Positions 5,724 through 6,285 of a stretch of DNA of 6,285 bases are shown here, piece by piece. The first letter of the stretch is position 1, and the number at the start of each line of letters is the position of its first letter. The DNA is from Mageeibacillus sp. UBA5442. GTDB taxonomy: Bacteria; Bacillota; Clostridia; Saccharofermentanales; DTU023. Below the pieces are notes generated by a model. It had not been told where the DNA came from, did not search any database, and worked only from the letters and a program-made list of their open reading frames with translations. The DNA lies in assembly GCA_002427475.1 (NCBI GenBank), contig DIRG01000029.1, forward strand, positions 1 to 6,285, written 5' to 3'. Made by a program: the position numbers and the translations under genes.

Positions 5724-6089
5724 TTACATGCTAAGTTCCATTTCACCGCGCCCGCTGAAATATGCTTCCACCTGTGCGTCTGTAGCAACGGGGAACTCCT
5801 GCGGCTGTGCTTTGCCCTTCTGCATGGGGATAAGATGCGGCAGAATCTGCTGTAAGAGCTCCTGATCCGGGCAGTGGTCGATAAACTCCCCGATGGTATT
5901 CAGGATTTTGCGGTCCATGGTGTCGGTGAGGATAATCTCCCGCGCGTCCCTGTATTGCATGATAAAGTTTGCGATATTGGAGGGCGATTCCTCAAACCAG
6001 TATTCACTCCGATAGCCTTCATAGGGGAAGACGTACCCTCTGACCAGATTGTGGCGATTGAACATCTCGCCAATTTCCTTATTTGTCAT
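5724..6089 (-). CDS. Conserved hypothetical protein of integrative element (121 aa)
   Basis: The protein starts MTNKEIGEMFNRHNLVRGYV and contains FPYEGYRSEYWFEESPSNIA and FIMQYRDAREIILTDTMDRK. It ends with a variable tail rich in Q, E and G. It has no membrane segment or signal peptide and a single cysteine. I recognise it only as a small protein that recurs beside LPD28-type genes in clostridial conjugative elements, and I know no function for it. The ATG at 6087-6089 has AAGGAG upstream, and its ATGA overlaps the stop of the preceding 43-aa frame. An ATG 4 nt further upstream (6091-6093) opens only a four-codon frame and is not the start. The gene is followed after 24 nt by the LPD28-like gene. 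Confidence 0.75.
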   Translation of the reverse strand: MTNKEIGEMFNRHNLVRGYVFPYEGYRSEYWFEESPSNIANFIMQYRDAREIILTDTMDRKILNTIGEFIDHCPDQELLQQILPHLIPMQKGKAQPQEFPVATDAQVEAYFSGRGEMELSM

Positions 6090-6217
6090 ACATGTTTTCT
6101 CCTTTCAATCAATTGGCGCTGTCCCGTGTCAAGCACACAGGATACCATCCTGCACGCGGAATAGCTATCATAAATAGCAAAGCGGGGTTCGGTTTCCGGC
6201 TCCATAGTAGAGCTCAT
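6086..6217 (-). CDS. Small ORF, 43 aa, coupled on both sides
   Basis: The frame starts MSSTMEPETEPRFAIYDSYS and ends with a basic tail, ERRKHV. Its ATG overlaps the stop of the preceding partial gene (6214-6217) and its TGA overlaps the ATG of the 121-aa gene (6086-6089). Both overlaps are the ATGA type that marks translationally coupled genes. This is the main reason to believe it is translated. I do not recognise the sequence. The last codons also carry the ribosome binding site of the next gene. It could instead be a non-coding spacer that happens to be open. Confidence 0.5.
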   Translation of the reverse strand: MSSTMEPETEPRFAIYDSYSACRMVSCVLDTGQRQLIERRKHV

Positions 6218-6285
6218 ACAAAAACCGCCCCGTCGCACCATTTTTTCATCGCGTTGTACAGCAGCTCTACCTTGGTCTGGTCGGT
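6214..6285 (-). CDS. C-terminal end of an unknown gene (partial at window edge)
   Basis: Only the final 23 residues are present, starting TDQTKVELLYNAMKKW and ending DGAVFV before a TGA. The frame is open to the window edge and its stop overlaps the ATG of the 43-aa frame (ATGA), so it is probably the upstream member of the same operon. It is too short to assign. Confidence 0.55.
   Translation of the reverse strand, partial: TDQTKVELLYNAMKKWCDGAVFV

Noticed and set aside
1..6285. CRISPR array, tRNA, rRNA, retron or diversity-generating retroelement.
   Set aside because: I saw no regularly spaced direct repeats of suitable length, no tRNA-like cloverleaf and no reverse transcriptase motif on either strand.

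Overview
The window looks like DNA from a low-to-medium GC Firmicute, most likely a gut member of the Clostridia. This rests on protein families recognised by eye: tandem large serine recombinases, a TcdE/UtxA-like phage holin, an LPD28-type protein typical of clostridial integrative elements, and strong AGGAGG-like ribosome binding sites. No database search was possible, so the assignment is an inference. The region is a mosaic of mobile DNA with no ordinary chromosomal gene.

Layout. (1) Positions 1-823, minus strand: two tandem large serine recombinases. The downstream one runs off the left edge with an intact catalytic N-terminus. The upstream one is only a C-terminal zinc-ribbon fragment, and its front part is missing. 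(2) Positions ~795-2654, plus strand: a phage late-gene cassette. It holds the C-terminal part of a tail or adhesion-like protein, a strong intrinsic terminator, a holin, and a BppU-like baseplate or fibre protein with a heptad-repeat stalk. The first gene has lost its 5' end at the serine-recombinase junction. The last meets an oppositely oriented recombinase at its 3' end. No lysin gene is present. (3) Positions 2620-4832, minus strand: two overlapping tyrosine recombinases of 408 and 310 aa, each with a full catalytic set (R, K, HxxR, H, Y). Behind their start lies a 17-bp-arm inverted repeat with a 6-bp spacer. The arrangement resembles a recombinase-in-trio (RIT) element lacking its third gene. 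(4) Positions 4833-6285: a short spacer with a possible 27-codon plus-strand ORF, a perfect 26-bp palindrome, and a compact minus-strand operon. The operon is a partial gene, a 43-aa ORF, a conserved 121-aa protein and a 242-aa LPD28-like protein, and it resembles the accessory part of an integrative and conjugative element.

Taken together, parts of an ICE-like element (serine recombinases on the left, LPD28 operon on the right) flank a phage fragment and a tyrosine-recombinase element. Both recombinase/phage contacts (about 770-830 and 2620-2655) look like rearrangement or insertion junctions. The two palindromic sites (4793-4832 and 4960-4985) are the most striking structures not explained by the genes. 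The window is better described as a nested mobile-element graveyard with possibly active recombinases than as a demonstrated new system.
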